In this document: piece after piece, positions 10,200 through 19,706 of the stretch | Layout of the letters: every line of letters begins with the position of its first letter | Numbering within the stretch: the first letter of the stretch is position 1 | Source: Lepidostoma basale | Taxonomy: Eukaryota > Arthropoda > Insecta > Trichoptera > Lepidostomatidae | Direction of reading: 5' to 3' | Assembly (NCBI GenBank): GCA_022606425.2 | Contig: JAHDVF020000068.1 | Location: forward strand, 1,798,001-1,862,000 | Length of the DNA stretch: 64,000 bases | Made by a program: the position numbers and the translations under genes | Notes under the pieces: model-generated | The model's input: the letters and a program-made list of their open reading frames with translations, nothing else | What the model was told of the DNA's origin: nothing | Database searches by the model: none

Positions 10200-10395
10200 G
10201 AACAAAAAACATCTTTATAACATCTGTCAAAATTGATCATAAACGAAACATGTCTGATATGTAATTTTAATAGTGTTGTATATACAAAGTATTAGAAAAA
10301 TCGTAGACAAATAAAAAAAATCGTATTTAAAATAACGTAACGTTGAATAAACAAGTATAAATAATTATAACTTTAAGGTTATGTGCATATTAGTT
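10200..10395 (+). repeat. H1 hammerhead-family fragment (3' part)
   Basis: CGAAACATGTCTGATATGTAAT at 10247-10268 matches the second half of the H1 motif, including stem III palindrome, cleavage base and the TGATAT strand. The downstream flank (GTGTTGTATATACAAAG, AGACAAATAAA) is also shared. The CUGANGA half is missing. Confidence 0.55.
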
Positions 10396-10534
10396 TGTTG
10401 TTGTTCGATGGAATGCACTTGTTGTTCATAAATTACACTTCACTTTTAATAGCAAAAAAGTTTATTTTATTGAATAAACTTTCTCATTTATTCCACAGTT
10501 TTGGTGCGTTGAGTTTTTTTTAATGTGTATTAGA

Positions 10535-10692
10535 AACTTCTTATTCTTCTTCTTCCTCAGCCTGTTCCCGTCCTTTCTGGACAAAGGCCTCCTCCATTCG
10601 CTTCCATGTCACTCTGTCTTATGCAGACTCCATCCAGGTTATTCCGACGTGTCTGTTCAGATCTTCCACCGTAGTTGCGGTCTCACTTTTCA
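10535..10692 (-). pseudogene. LINE fragment (family N) 3' end
   Basis: On the minus strand it encodes the end of family N, matching 18380-18541: RPQLRW-type region, then CMQ, then MEEAFVQ-like sequence, followed by a GAAGAAGAA tail (10537-10556 as TTCTTATTCTTCTTCTTCC). Only the last ~150 bp remain. Confidence 0.6.
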
Positions 10693-10734
10693 ATTCAATA
10701 ACTTTTTTTTTTTTTTTTAAATGAATCATAATAT

Positions 10735-10990
10735 TTGTTATAACAAAAGCATATACGTTCCAAAATAAATCTTTATAACATCTGTCAGATCATGTAAATA
10801 ATTTTATAATATTTTAAATATGTATCTTTATAATATGTATCACTGAAGAAGGACTGGATGTCCGAAACATGTCTATGTATTTTTTTTAATCTAAGTTGTA
10901 TAAAGAAAGTGTATAAAAAATAAAAAGAGAAATAAAACAATTACAACAAAAAGTATGGCGAATATAGTAGAAAAAGCTGTATAACTTCAT
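10735..10990 (+). repeat. H1 hammerhead-family copy with intact core boxes
   Basis: Contains CTGAAGA (10849-10855), a stem II of GGAC paired with GTCC around TGGAT, GAAA, then ACATGTCTATGTA. The flanking stem I strand is decayed, but stem III can alternatively fold as ACAU/AUGU. The flank downstream (AAAGTATGGCGAATATAGTAG) matches the reverse complement of the left flank of the 6107-6505 palindrome. Confidence 0.55.
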
Positions 10991-11325
10991 ATTAAATAAT
11001 TAATACGAATTAAAACGTCTGTTTTCCAGAAGTTTTATCATAGTTCATAGGAATGACATGATTCAACTTGCTAAGGTATTATCAAATGTTTATTTGCAAA
11101 TATAAAATAAAATTTAATAAATCTTTTAGAAAACAAACGGTTTTTTTCGTATTAATTAGAAACATACATGTTTTTAAGATATTTATAAATTGGTCAGCCT
11201 TTGGTAAAGCAATAGCTTCAATAAAATAATGACAATTAATAAGACGTTATAAAGGCGAAACATGTTATTCCCATTAAATATAATAAAACTTCTAGAAAAT
11301 AAACTTTTTATTTGTATTAATTATT
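10991..11325. repeat. Family A fragments, rearranged
   Basis: Left-type half at 10997-11070 (TTAATACGAATTAAAACGTC, TTCATAGGAATGACATG) and right-type halves at 11090-11160 and 11240-11320 (GGCGAAACATGTTATTCCCA, AAACTTCTAGAAAATAAAC). These look like two overlapping, decayed family A palindromes. Confidence 0.5.
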
Positions 11326-11748
11326 AAACACAAAAGTCCGGATCGTCCATGTCAACACGCGCAACATCGAAAAAAACATTATGTGTTATTACATTATGTG
11401 CTAAATTAAAAAAAACGGTGGATTCGTGGAACATAAATTAAATAGACAATATGTGCACCATCTAAAAAGAACATTTTGTGTTAGATTTTTTTATTTTGTT
11501 ATTTAATTTTATATCATTGTATTTTATATTATTTGTTTAAGATTTATTTTGTGGGTGTTGGACAATCGAAGTGTGCGCGAGAGATGCCTATTGGTGGCGA
11601 TGAGGTTCGCAACCTATCACACCGCGTCTCCCGCGGAGCGAAAAGAGAAGGATGGAGTGCCGCATCAGTAAAAGTGTGACAATCCATTCTTTCTGCCTAC
11701 TCTTTCGGGGAGACGGCGTGATGGTTAGTTAGTTAGTTTTAATTATTT
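11326..11748 (+). mobile_element. SINE D copy
   Basis: Non-autonomous retroelement: head AACACAAAAGTCCGGATCG, AT-rich middle, GC-rich core (GATGCCTATTGGTGGCGATG, GTCTCCCGCGG), and a 3' end TCTTTCTGCCTACTCTTTCG followed by GGCGTGATGGTTAGTTAGTT. The final ~75 bp and the TTAG tail are the same as those of the RTE LINEs in this window, implying mobilisation by RTE machinery. Confidence 0.7.
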
Positions 11749-12264
11749 AATATGAAATTTTCTCTTCATTGTTCAAGAAACAATAAATATATTGTAACTT
11801 CAAGAAAAGCTAAAAAAATCTTAAGTTCTTAAATTTAGTTCATTATTATAATATTTTCTACGCATGTATAAAACAATTCATACAAACACTATAAAAATAA
11901 ACGCAGATACGTAAATTTGAATACAGAACCTCTAGAAGAAACGAACCGTGGTTCTAACGCAAGATGTATGCCGTAAGGGTCCCCCAGGTATTTCGGAATA
12001 TAAGGGTTTACGTGCTACGGGATTTTGCATGAACATTTCAAACCTCTTACGGTATTTGGGCTAAATCACAAAAGCATTCTTTGCCCTTACTTCAAGATCG
12101 GATAACACTAAAAATTATTGATTGATAAAATTCAATCTTCATACTGTAGAGATTTTAGCAAAAAAGGAAAGATTAAACAAGAAAACAATGTGAAATTCTC
12201 ATTAATGTATTTTGTTCGTGTGTATCTATTGAAATATTTTAAGAAAAATAACAAACAAACCATC
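11749..12264. other. AT-rich interval with a family A terminal piece
   Basis: 11745-11800 carries ATTTAATATGAAATTTTC and ATTGTTCAAGAAACAAT, the outer terminal sequence of family A palindromes. The rest shows no gene. Confidence 0.4.
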
Positions 12265-12654
12265 ATGCGATTTTGCCGGAAGAGTAGGCAGAAATGATGA
12301 AACGTCACACTACTAAATCATAACATATCTCTTTAGCTTCCTCTACATTCATACATTCTGCCTTCATTATTTTTGTATTAATCTGGTCATGCCATGTTTT
12401 TCTCGGTCTTGATAAATTATAAGTAATTAGTAGTAACCGACACACTTTTTTTTACTGATATATGTTACTCCTCTCGATTCCTCAACATTCATACATTGTG
12501 TCATGCACGGTCGTCGATTTCTTCGACTTCTCGTGCGGCTGTCATTTAATATTTGATTGATTTGATCGGGCCATGTTTTCTCCTATTTCTAGTTCCGTTT
12601 ACGTCATTTACGTCACTTTCTTTATCATTCTTTTTTCTTTCATATTTTCCATGT

Positions 12655-13308
12655 GTCTAAACTAGTGGTTCCGAAAGCGGTCTATATAGACCCCCAGGGG
12701 TCCACGATATGGTTCAACTAAATGGTAGGCAAATATTGAAATTTTGATATCATAACACCAGGATCATCCTTCTTATGATAACATTGATTTGTTTGCGTTT
12801 TTATTTTATGTAAAAATGTTGGATTTGCATTTTGTTTAATTTTAATAAATAATTGTATGTCTAAATAATCCAATGTCTAAATAATTGTATGTCTAAATAA
12901 TTGTTTTGGCCGAAATACTATGATATTTTATCACTATTATCTGTTAAATTTACAACACTGTTATAATGTAACATTTTTTTATTATACACTTTTTGAGAGT
13001 GTCGCGACAGCTGTTTCTTCAGCTGATGACAACATCGGTTGGCGAAACATTCTCAAAAAGTGTATAATACAACAATGTGATGTAATATTATAAGAGTGTT
13101 GTAAATTTAACCGTTAAAACGAACGATAAAACATAACATATATATTTTATTTTAAAGATTTATTTCCCTATCAAAATGTATAGCTCTGTGTTAGATTCAA
13201 AAATAAATATAAAGTTGATGAATTAGTATAAAAATCAATATCAGTAAAACATAAAAAAAATTGCAAAGGGTCTACGGGACAACATGTTTGAGGACCTCTG
13301 GTCTAAAC
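12655..13308. mobile_element. hAT-type MITE with 8-bp target duplication
   Basis: The element 12663-13300 is flanked by GTCTAAAC on both sides (12655-12662 and 13301-13308). Its ends are TAGTGGTTCCGAAAG and, on the other strand, CAGAGGTCCTCAAAC; both are followed inside by a TAGACCC motif. This is the classic C/TAGNGGTTC hAT end. No transposase is present. It carries a hammerhead-like palindrome inside (12944-13112). Confidence 0.8.
12944..13112. repeat. Palindrome nested in the hAT MITE, ACAGCTGT type
   Basis: Arms TTAAATTTACAACACTGTTA and the matching right end TAAGAGTGTTGTAAATTTAA; inner arms CACTTTTTGAGA and TCTCAAAAAGTG. Near the centre: plus-strand CTGATGA followed by GTTGGCGAAAC, and minus-strand GAAACAGCTGTC. 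The two halves are shortened around the centre. Confidence 0.6.
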
Positions 13309-13479
13309 TACCTTATAACCTTTTCATTGTTTTGTTTATAACACTTATATTCGCACTGCATTCAGCTCTTATATTTGCATTTGGCATTGTCTTATATACA
13401 GATTTACTACAAATTCGTATAAGTCATCTTATTATTTTTATATTTTTTATACTTGTTAGTAAATTAGCAAACATATATA

Positions 13480-13735
13480 AATTATTGAGATCTCTTAGAC
13501 GAATATGTGATAAATCAGTATACGATAGAGTGTCAAATTCATATATTATATAAGAAGTGAATGCAGTCCGAATGAAAATGTTATGAACAAAATAATAAAA
13601 GGATCATTGAGATGATTTAGACACGTGGAAACTGTGAACCTAGAAAGAATGGAAAATATAGTATTTGTTTACGACATAAACGGTACTTTAAATAGAGAAA
13701 AACCGAGGAAAACTAGTGTATCTGAAAAAAGTGTT
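13480..13735 (+). pseudogene. RTE LINE fragment (ORF2 C-terminus)
   Basis: Encodes LRSLRRICDKSVYDRVSNS at 13485-13545, the conserved MRSLRRMCxxSVYDRVSN motif of the RTE family here, then degraded WFGHMER-type sequence. It is cut at about 13733 by the large foldback element and does not resume beyond it. Confidence 0.65.
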
Positions 13736-13796
13736 TTGAATAATAATTAAATAAAACGATGTTTTTTAACTACTTCCACTTTTGTCTTTATTTAGA

Positions 13797-13837
13797 CAGC
13801 GACCGGTTTCGCCAGGCTCGCTGGCATCGACAGACTG
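13797..13837 (-). ncRNA. Hammerhead-like motif, family B (left arm)
   Basis: On the minus strand: CAGT, then CTGTCGA (differs from CUGANGA at A6), then TGCCAGCGAGCCTGGC, a perfect 5-bp hairpin (GCCAG/CTGGC), then GAAA, the palindrome ACCGGT, C, and GCTG, which pairs with CAGT including one wobble. Everything except A6 follows the minimal hammerhead plan. The A6 change is present in all five family B copies, so it may make the family inactive. Confidence 0.5.
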
Positions 13838-14446
13838 GTAACACTATTGTAAACTTAGTCCTTTATATACATACAGATCAGGGGTGGTAAACATGATTCT
13901 ATACAAAAATAATCTTCAAATATTTATGTAAAATTTTCTGAATTTAACTATTGGTATTACAGGTATTCTTGGAGGTTCGTGTTTAATACAATGGGTTTTA
14001 ATTTTTATTATCTCTTACATATTCATATATAATGTTTGAAAAAATGGTAATTTTGTTATGGGTATATACCCATAAATAAAAAATATTCCTGGAATCGATT
14101 ACTGCCCAAAATGTGTTTTTGGTTGATTCCAGACCCTAGCAGCTATATGGGTGGGGAAAACCGAATAAGGCGATGCCAACCTTACGGACCAAGAACATAT
14201 AATATTTAAATTCAGTAATAATTAAAACAAAATTACCATTTTTTCAAATATTATATATGAATATGTAAGAGATAATAAAAATTAAAACCCATTGTATTAA
14301 ATAACGAACCTCCAAGAATACCTGTAATACCAATAGTTAAACTCAGAAAATTTTACATAAATATTTGAAGATTATTTTTGTATAGAATCATGTTTACCAC
14401 CCCTGATCCATATGTATATAAAGGACTAAGTTTACAATAGTGTTAC

Positions 14447-14487
14447 CAGTCTGTCGATGCCAGCGAGCCTGGCGAAACCGGTCGCTG
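14447..14487 (+). ncRNA. Hammerhead-like motif, family B (right arm)
   Basis: Mirror copy of the left-arm motif: CAGT 14447-14450, CTGTCGA 14451-14457, stem II 14458-14473, GAAA 14474-14477, ACCGGT 14477-14482, C 14483, GCTG 14484-14487. It points outward from the foldback centre. Confidence 0.5.
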
Positions 14488-14550
14488 TCTAAATAAAGAC
14501 AAAAGTGGAAGTAGTTAAAAAACGTCGTTTTATTTAATTATTATTTAAAA

Positions 14551-15157
14551 TGAACTTCCATCAAGAGATTTCAGTTAAATCATTTGATTATCTTAAAAGT
14601 GTTTTGTTTCAAAGTCACTTTTTGCTCACAAATACAACTATAACAGATATTCTTGTTTTGAATCCATTATGCGGATACAATTTATTACAACAAGTATTCA
14701 ACAATAAATTAAATGTTGTGTGTATAAGTGTGTGATATGTTCTAACAATATTTAATACGGAAAACAATAAGACGAAAATGTTTCACTGTTTCCCGAAGCG
14801 ACGAATCAAGTTCTTGAGTTCATAAATCAAAATGTTATAGTTTGCAAGAGAACAAATAATAGTATCTGAATTAACATAACATGAAATGATAATATTTTAA
14901 CATGTATTGTATTGTTTTCAAATTGAATTTCCAGCATCCTTGGATGGTAGGGTCGAGTCGGGTCCTAGGGTTCCTAAAGGATTCTAAGATGTCAGCCTAA
15001 GTACATAACTAATTCAGATTCAGATTTACTTTACAAACACAGTTTTGCTTATGGAAAACTAATAGCAGAAGGAGTAAATGCGTATAATTTTGAAACTTAA
15101 TATAATATCTAAAATATCAACAACAAAAAATTACACTGTAATAACTGTGAACTAGTT
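14551..15157. other. Interval without recognised gene
   Basis: Begins with ACTTCCATCAAGAGATTTCA, the shared terminal sequence next to several hammerhead elements (here it is the outer flank of the foldback). The rest is unassigned AT-rich sequence. Confidence 0.4.
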
Positions 15158-15350
15158 TTGATATTTTATTCAGATTTTAATGTTTCTTTTCTTCTATATT
15201 CGCAATCAATTTATGTTGTGGATTCACATTTGAATAACTTTTTGGAAACATTGTATTATATCACAACACTTTTTTGTACTTTTCACAAACATGTTTCGAA
15301 ACACAAACTTGCCTTTTTCAGTATACGAATTTTAACAGTTAAATGAAAGT
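15158..15350 (-). repeat. Degenerate hammerhead-family fragment, ACATGT type
   Basis: The minus strand has ACTGAAAAAGGC, then TTTCGAAACATGTTTGTG (15305-15288), with the H1-like flank GCGAATATAGAAGAAAAG further on. Only one half remains. Confidence 0.4.
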
Positions 15351-15454
15351 TAGTTATTACTTATATACTAAATGACAAGTGAAAACTTTGAGGGCGAACA
15401 ATTTTATTTAGCGGCAGGGTAAATTGTTGTTTATTTAGAGTTATGAGTTTTTTA

Positions 15455-15725
15455 TTAGTCTTTAATTTTTTAGTTTTTATTATTTTGTTATTTTATTGTA
15501 TATCATTGTATTTTATATTATTTGTTTAAGATTTATTTTGTGGATGTTGGACGATCGAAGTGTGCGCGGGAGATGCCTATTGGTGGCGATGAGGTTCGCA
15601 ACCCATAACACCGCGTCTCCCGCGGGGCGAAAAGAGAAGGATGGAGTGTCGCATCGGTTAAAGTGTGACAGTCCATTCTTTCTGCCTACCCTTTCGGGGA
15701 GACGGCGTGATGGTTAGTTAGTTAG
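15455..15725 (+). mobile_element. SINE D copy
   Basis: Matches other D copies from TTTTATTATTTTGTTATTTT through the GC-rich core (GCGCGGGAGATGCCTATTGG) to GGCGTGATGGTTAGTTAGTT. The core can form a strong nested hairpin: GCGGGAGA pairs with TCTCCCGC, GGTG with CACC, GGTT with AACC. An open frame (LDDRSVRGRCLLVAMRFATH) crosses it and recurs in three other D copies. Confidence 0.7.
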
Positions 15726-15737
15726 TAAGTTTTATAT

Positions 15738-15790
15738 TTTTACACCTGAAGATGGGGGGTATCCTCCGAAACATCAATAAAGCAAGTTTC
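15738..15790 (+). repeat. Hammerhead-like half motif
   Basis: ACACCTGAAGATGGGGGGTA followed by TCCTCCGAAACATC: CTGAAGA core (15746-15752), a G-rich hairpin closing on CCTCC, and GAAA. The sequence diverges after GAAACAT, so stem III is lost. Same family as 24573-24843. Confidence 0.45.
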
Positions 15791-16435
15791 TACCATCGGG
15801 CTTTCAGCGTTGCGGGTTCGTTGGCGTGGAATAACCTCCATGTTAGTATTAAGTATTAGGATAGTGACGATAAATTAAAGAAACTTCTAAAGACTGCACT
15901 GTTCGGTCAGTCATTTCCTAGTAATTGATTTTACAAAACGGCGCGCTTAAAATACAAGTCATCATAATAAAAATAATACTGAAACGGTTAAAGGAAGTGT
16001 TAAGTTTCAAAATGACTTCAAAAGTTCAATGGCAATAGATGCGAACGCTCCCACAAGCAATATCCCTCTTCTAAGGTTACATCTCATAATGCTTAACAGA
16101 TCTCCCCTGCTATCTTACCCTCTTCAACAGTTTCAAAGATCAGAAAGTTTTTGAACATTTCTAAACTAAGGTAAGTTATGCATGTATAATGTAACCGTGA
16201 TATTCAGGAATTTGTTGAACTTTATAAACATCTAAAGACCATTTTTGCTTTGACGAGGGCGTAAAAACAAAGTTTTTGAAAATTAGCACTATAACACGAC
16301 TGCTATCTACTTACCTACTGTTTTTTTTTTAAACCCAATTGGGTTATATGGATACATTTTTAGATCTAACTATTAATTATGTATTGTTTCAGATATATTT
16401 TATATTGAGTTATAGTGAGACTCCTTGTGTCTTGT
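15791..16435. other. Interval without recognised gene
   Basis: No frame or repeat that I can assign; a T-run sits at 16321-16330. Confidence 0.35.
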
Positions 16436-16600
16436 AGCAGAAGCCGAAAGAATCGACGTGCGTGTATGACTCGCTGTATAAATTTAGAGGAAGCTAAAGA
16501 GATATGTCAGGATAGAGTGATGTGGCGGTCCATTCTCTCTGCCTAACCCTGCGGGGAAACGGCGTGATGGTTTGTTGTTGTTTGTTGTTGTTAAATACGT
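16436..16600 (+). pseudogene. RTE LINE 3' end, TTGTTG-tail variant
   Basis: Contains ATCGACGTGCGTGTATGACT, GAGGAAGCTAAAGAGATATG and TTCTCTCTGCCTAACCCTGC followed by GGCGTGATGGTTTGTTGTTG. The tail is TTGTTG-type, unlike the TTAG tail of most copies; 27640-27680 has the same variant. Confidence 0.65.
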
Positions 16601-16649
16601 AATCTTAATTTACATCAATATTTTAAATCGCTCTTTCCATCATCAAGTA

Positions 16650-16745
16650 TAGCTTTCATCTGTATTCTACGAGTTTTATTATATTTTATGAATGACATGT
16701 TTTGCCTAAACGTGATGTATTACACTTAATCTATTGATTTACAAA
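16650..16745. repeat. Family A half element
   Basis: TTCTACGAGTTTTATTATAT then ATTTTATGAATGACATGTTT and TGCC, the left half of a family A palindrome. Confidence 0.45.
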
Positions 16746-17027
16746 ATAAAATAGGAATATTTTATGACACAAAACAAATCCATTGCATCCGTTAAATTGA
16801 AACATTTCAACTAGTGAATTTTCCAAAGGGTATTCAATAGACTCGGTTTAAGTTTTTTTTAAGGGACTAAAAACTATTTGTGATAGAATGCGTCCTAAAA
16901 TGCGTCTTAAAAAAATTAAGTTGGTTTAGACATATGGCAGGAATGGTTAAAAGAAAAAGCTTTAAAATTGAGTTTAATGACATGTGATAGGTAGCTAATA
17001 TATTCCCATTTTATTTTCTTTCTTTTA

Positions 17028-17118
17028 CCAGATCAAAGACAGTGTGACAATCACACTGCCATTGTCGTGAATCGAACTCGGGACATAGCACTTACCATTC
17101 GCTAAACGTCCGACTTCT
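17028..17118 (-). repeat. tRNA-headed SINE, partial minus-strand copy
   Basis: Minus strand reads GTAAGTGCTATGTCCCGAGT, then TTCGATTCACGACAATGGCA and GTGTGATTGTCACACTG. The B-box and the body match the better copy at 42278-42524. Confidence 0.55.
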
Positions 17119-17139
17119 AGTAGTTTAATAATAATTTGT

Positions 17140-17282
17140 TGAAATTATGTATTTTGCCTTCCTAAGAGAATTAATAGGACGTTTGATAATACAGCAGCAA
17201 GGCAAAACATGTCATTCCAATAAACTATATCAAAACTTCTAAGGAACAGACGCTTTCGTTCGTATTAATTATTTGACTAGAA
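17140..17282. repeat. Family A palindrome, partial
   Basis: Right-half sequence TTTGATAATACAGCAGCAAG then GCAAAACATGTCATTCC and TCGTTCGTATTAATTATT; the left half is reduced to TTTTGCCTTCC. Confidence 0.5.
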
Positions 17283-17495
17283 GCAACCCGTAAAATATTC
17301 ACGGCGGTAAAAAATTTCTACCCTTAAAACTTGGTTCACTGTATAATTGTCACCAGTAATAAGTTTTGACTTATAATATTAATCTTTTTTTATCACGCAC
17401 GTAAAAATTTTCACAAGTCCCAACACCAAATTGTTCTCGTTTTGTTTTCTACGTTGCTGTCATACAATAATAATCAGAGCAAAGTTTAAGTTACC

Positions 17496-17945
17496 CTTAT
17501 GACCCTTATGTATGGAAGTGAAGCATGAAACTAGCAAAAGAAAAATGAAAGTAGAAATGAGATCTCTAAGACGCATGTGTGGCAAATTTGTATATGATAG
17601 AGTGTCAAATGTAAGTATAAGAAGTGAATGCGGTGCGAATTAAAGTGTTATGAATAATGAAATGGTCGTTAAGATGGTTTGGACACATGGAAAGAATTAA
17701 TGAAGAGAGAATGGTGAATACGTATATGTAAACGACGTGAACGGGACTAAAAATCATGGCACCATCAAATCAATTAAATATTGAATGTCGGTCACGTGAG
17801 GAGTCGGAGAAATCGACGTGCGTGCATGACAAGATGTATGAATGTAGAGGAATCAAGAGAAGTATGTCAGGACAGAACAGTGTGGTGGTCTATTCTTTCT
17901 GCCTACCCCTCCGAGGAGACGGCGTGATGTTTAGTTAGTAAGTTA
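17496..17945 (+). pseudogene. RTE LINE ORF2 C-terminus with TTAG tail
   Basis: Broken frames encode LMYGSEA, VEMRSLRRMCG, VYDRVSN, RWFGHMERI, then the NVGHVR and RRxACMTRCMNVEE region. The end CCTACCCCTCCGAGGAGACG leads into GTGATGTTTAGTTAGTAAG. Frameshifts make it non-functional. This is the family whose best minus-strand copy is 32738-33296. Confidence 0.7.
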
Positions 17946-18174
17946 AGTTTTGGTTTTCGAATTACTTTCTCGCTCTCTAGTATTAAAAATATTCTCGTAC
18001 TCTGTATTGATGACATTTGGGTTTTGGCTTGTTTTATTGTTTTACATCAATGTTTAAGAAACAATCAACTACGTATTTCAATTATTGAAATAAATTGAAG
18101 TCCCTACACTTCACTCATTACATGCTTTTTCATGAATACAAAATTGTAAAAAAAAAAACAGAGAAACTATGAGT

Positions 18175-18541
18175 GACCGAAAAGTGATCCAAAGTGCCAT
18201 GGAAAGAGCCATATTAGGAATAAGCCTAAGAGACAGAGTCAGAAACGATACGGTGAGAGAAAAAACAAAGATCACTGACATCATCCACCGGGTGGCGACT
18301 GGGCAGGTCACGTAGCCAGAAACTCGGACGAAAAGTGGACAAGAAGACTGCTGACTTGGAGACCGTGGACGGCAAAGAGAAGTACAGGGCGACCGCAACT
18401 ACGGTGGAAGGATGACCTGAACAGACATATCAGAATAACCTGGATGCAGTCTGCACAATACAGAGTGACGTAGAAGCGAATGGAGGAGGCCTTTGTCCAT
18501 GAGTGGACGACAATAGGCCGAGGAAGAAGAAGAAGAAAAAA
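18175..18541 (+). pseudogene. LINE fragment (family N), post-RT region with GAA tail
   Basis: Encodes VIQSAMERAILGISLRDRVR, then after one frameshift GHVARNSDEKWTRRLLTWRP, STGRPQLRWKDDLNRH and MEEAFVHEWTTIGRG, with a tail GAAGAAGAAGAAGAAAAA at 18522-18540. The order (AMERAMLGI, GHV, GRPxxRWxDD) is the standard C-terminus of many insect LINE ORF2 proteins. The ~120 codons present have at least one frameshift and one stop. Confidence 0.7.
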
Positions 18542-18838
18542 TCGGTGGATACGTGGAATATAAATTGAATAAACACAAAAGTCCGGATTGTCTAGCTGAC
18601 AACATGTAGACCATCCAAAAGAAAATTATATATTCTGTTATTTTTATTTTGGTATTTTATCATTGTATTTTATATGATTTGTTTTAGAGATGCCTATTGG
18701 TGGCGATGAGATTCGAAACCCCTTCACGTCGCGGAGCCGAAAATATAAGGATAGAGTGCCTTATCGGTTAAAGTGTGGCAGTCCATTCTTTCTGCCTACC
18801 ATTTCGGAGAGACGGCGTGATGTTTAATAAGTTAGATC
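18542..18838 (+). mobile_element. SINE D copy with internal deletion
   Basis: Starts immediately after the LINE N tail with CGGTGGATACGTGGAATAT, includes AACACAAAAGTCCGGATTG, skips part of the core, resumes GATGCCTATTGGTGGCGATG and ends GGCGTGATGTTTAATAAGTT. Confidence 0.65.
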
Positions 18839-19169
18839 AAATTTGTAAAATACACGTTTTACCCTGATTTTTTGAAGTACAACCCCTCATTAGCAAACTG
18901 GCAAAGAGTAGTGTTTGGCCGTTCTTTATTTATTCCGTGATTGTACTGCGTAACAGTTCTGAATTCTTTTCAGGGCACCGGAGTGCGAGTAATAGGCAAT
19001 TATGTTCCTAAGTAAAAACATACGCTGGTAATAACTGACATTTGCTTTTATACGATACATCCCTTCGTTCCAACACGAACATTCTGGCGTGTGCAGAGGT
19101 TCCCAATGCATTAAAAAATCGCCCTATTCTCCAATTACGACAAAAATACAAAATAAATTATCTCACATA

Positions 19170-19664
19170 CCAAACCTCTTAATTTGATTACTTCGAAGCT
19201 CATTAAATAATTTCTTATAATTAAACATTCAGAATAATAAATAAATAAATAAAATAGCCATATTGTCATGTAATCACCTCTAGGGCGCATTTTACAAAAA
19301 AGAATTCACCTCTAGGGCGCATATTAGAGGTGAGAAAGTATAAAAGTGAAGAATGGACCTATAAAAAAGTATGAATTATAGTGATTGCAATTGAAATGAG
19401 ATCTCCTAGTCGAATGTGCTATATGATAAATATAATAATTAAATAAAACAATGTTTTTTTAACTACTTACACTTTTGTCTTTATTTCGACAGCGACCGGT
19501 TTCGCCAGGCTCGCTGGCATCGACAGACAGGTCCAAATTTATTGTATATGATAGTGTTTCAAATGAAAATTTAACTAGTAAACGTAGTTCGAATGGAGCT
19601 ATGAGTTAAAATATGAAAATAATGAATACAGAAATAATGGTAAAAAAATTGTAAGTTAAACCAA
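19170..19664 (+). pseudogene. RTE-containing repeat unit, duplicate 1 (carries piggyBac empty site)
   Basis: Begins ATACCAAACCTCTTAATTTG, continues GAAGCTCATTAAATAATTTC, CACCTCTAGGGCGCAT twice, then RTE-derived sequence (TGAAATGAGATCTCCTAGTC, GTATATGATAGTGTTTCAAA). It is closely similar to 19665-21250. Here the TTAA at 19203-19206 is uninterrupted, the empty version of the site occupied by the MITE at 19711-20495. A family B half element (19435-19545) is inserted in the RTE part. Confidence 0.7.
19435..19545 (-). repeat. Family B hammerhead half element
   Basis: AATTAAATAAAACAATGTT then TTTGTCTTTATTTCGACAGC and GACCGGTTTCGCCAGGCTCG. On the minus strand this gives CTGTCGA, the GCCAG/CTGGC hairpin, GAAA, ACCGGT and C. 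It splits the RTE fragment of duplicate 1. Confidence 0.65.
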
Positions 19665-19706
19665 ACCTATATACCAAACCTCTAAATTTGATTACTTCGA
19701 AGCTCT

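Larger units (their letters stand above)
12265..13410 (-). pseudogene. RTE LINE fragment, interrupted by a hAT MITE
   Basis: Minus-strand 3' end of an RTE ORF2. Recognisable pieces are the CATTCATACATTGTGTCATG stretch (12483-12505), the TTGATCGGGCCATGTTTTC stretch (12563-12581), and after the MITE CACTTATATTCGCACTGCAT (13341-13360). The break in the middle (12663-13300) is a clean insertion. Two partial 3' ends overlap near 12265-12420 and 12470-12660, so the copy was already scrambled. Confidence 0.6.
13733..14550. mobile_element. 818-bp foldback element with ~325-bp arms and paired hammerhead-like motifs
   Basis: Left arm 13733-14057 and right arm 14226-14550 are near-identical reverse complements: the AATAATTAAATAAAACG terminus, the hammerhead block, GTTTACCACCCCTGATC, and AAAATTACCATTTTTTC recur in mirror order. 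The ~168-bp spacer (14058-14225) is unique and includes GGGTATATACCC. The same family B block occurs as short pairs at 53780-54010 and 55966-56190 and as one half at 19435-19545. No protein is encoded. Confidence 0.85.
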
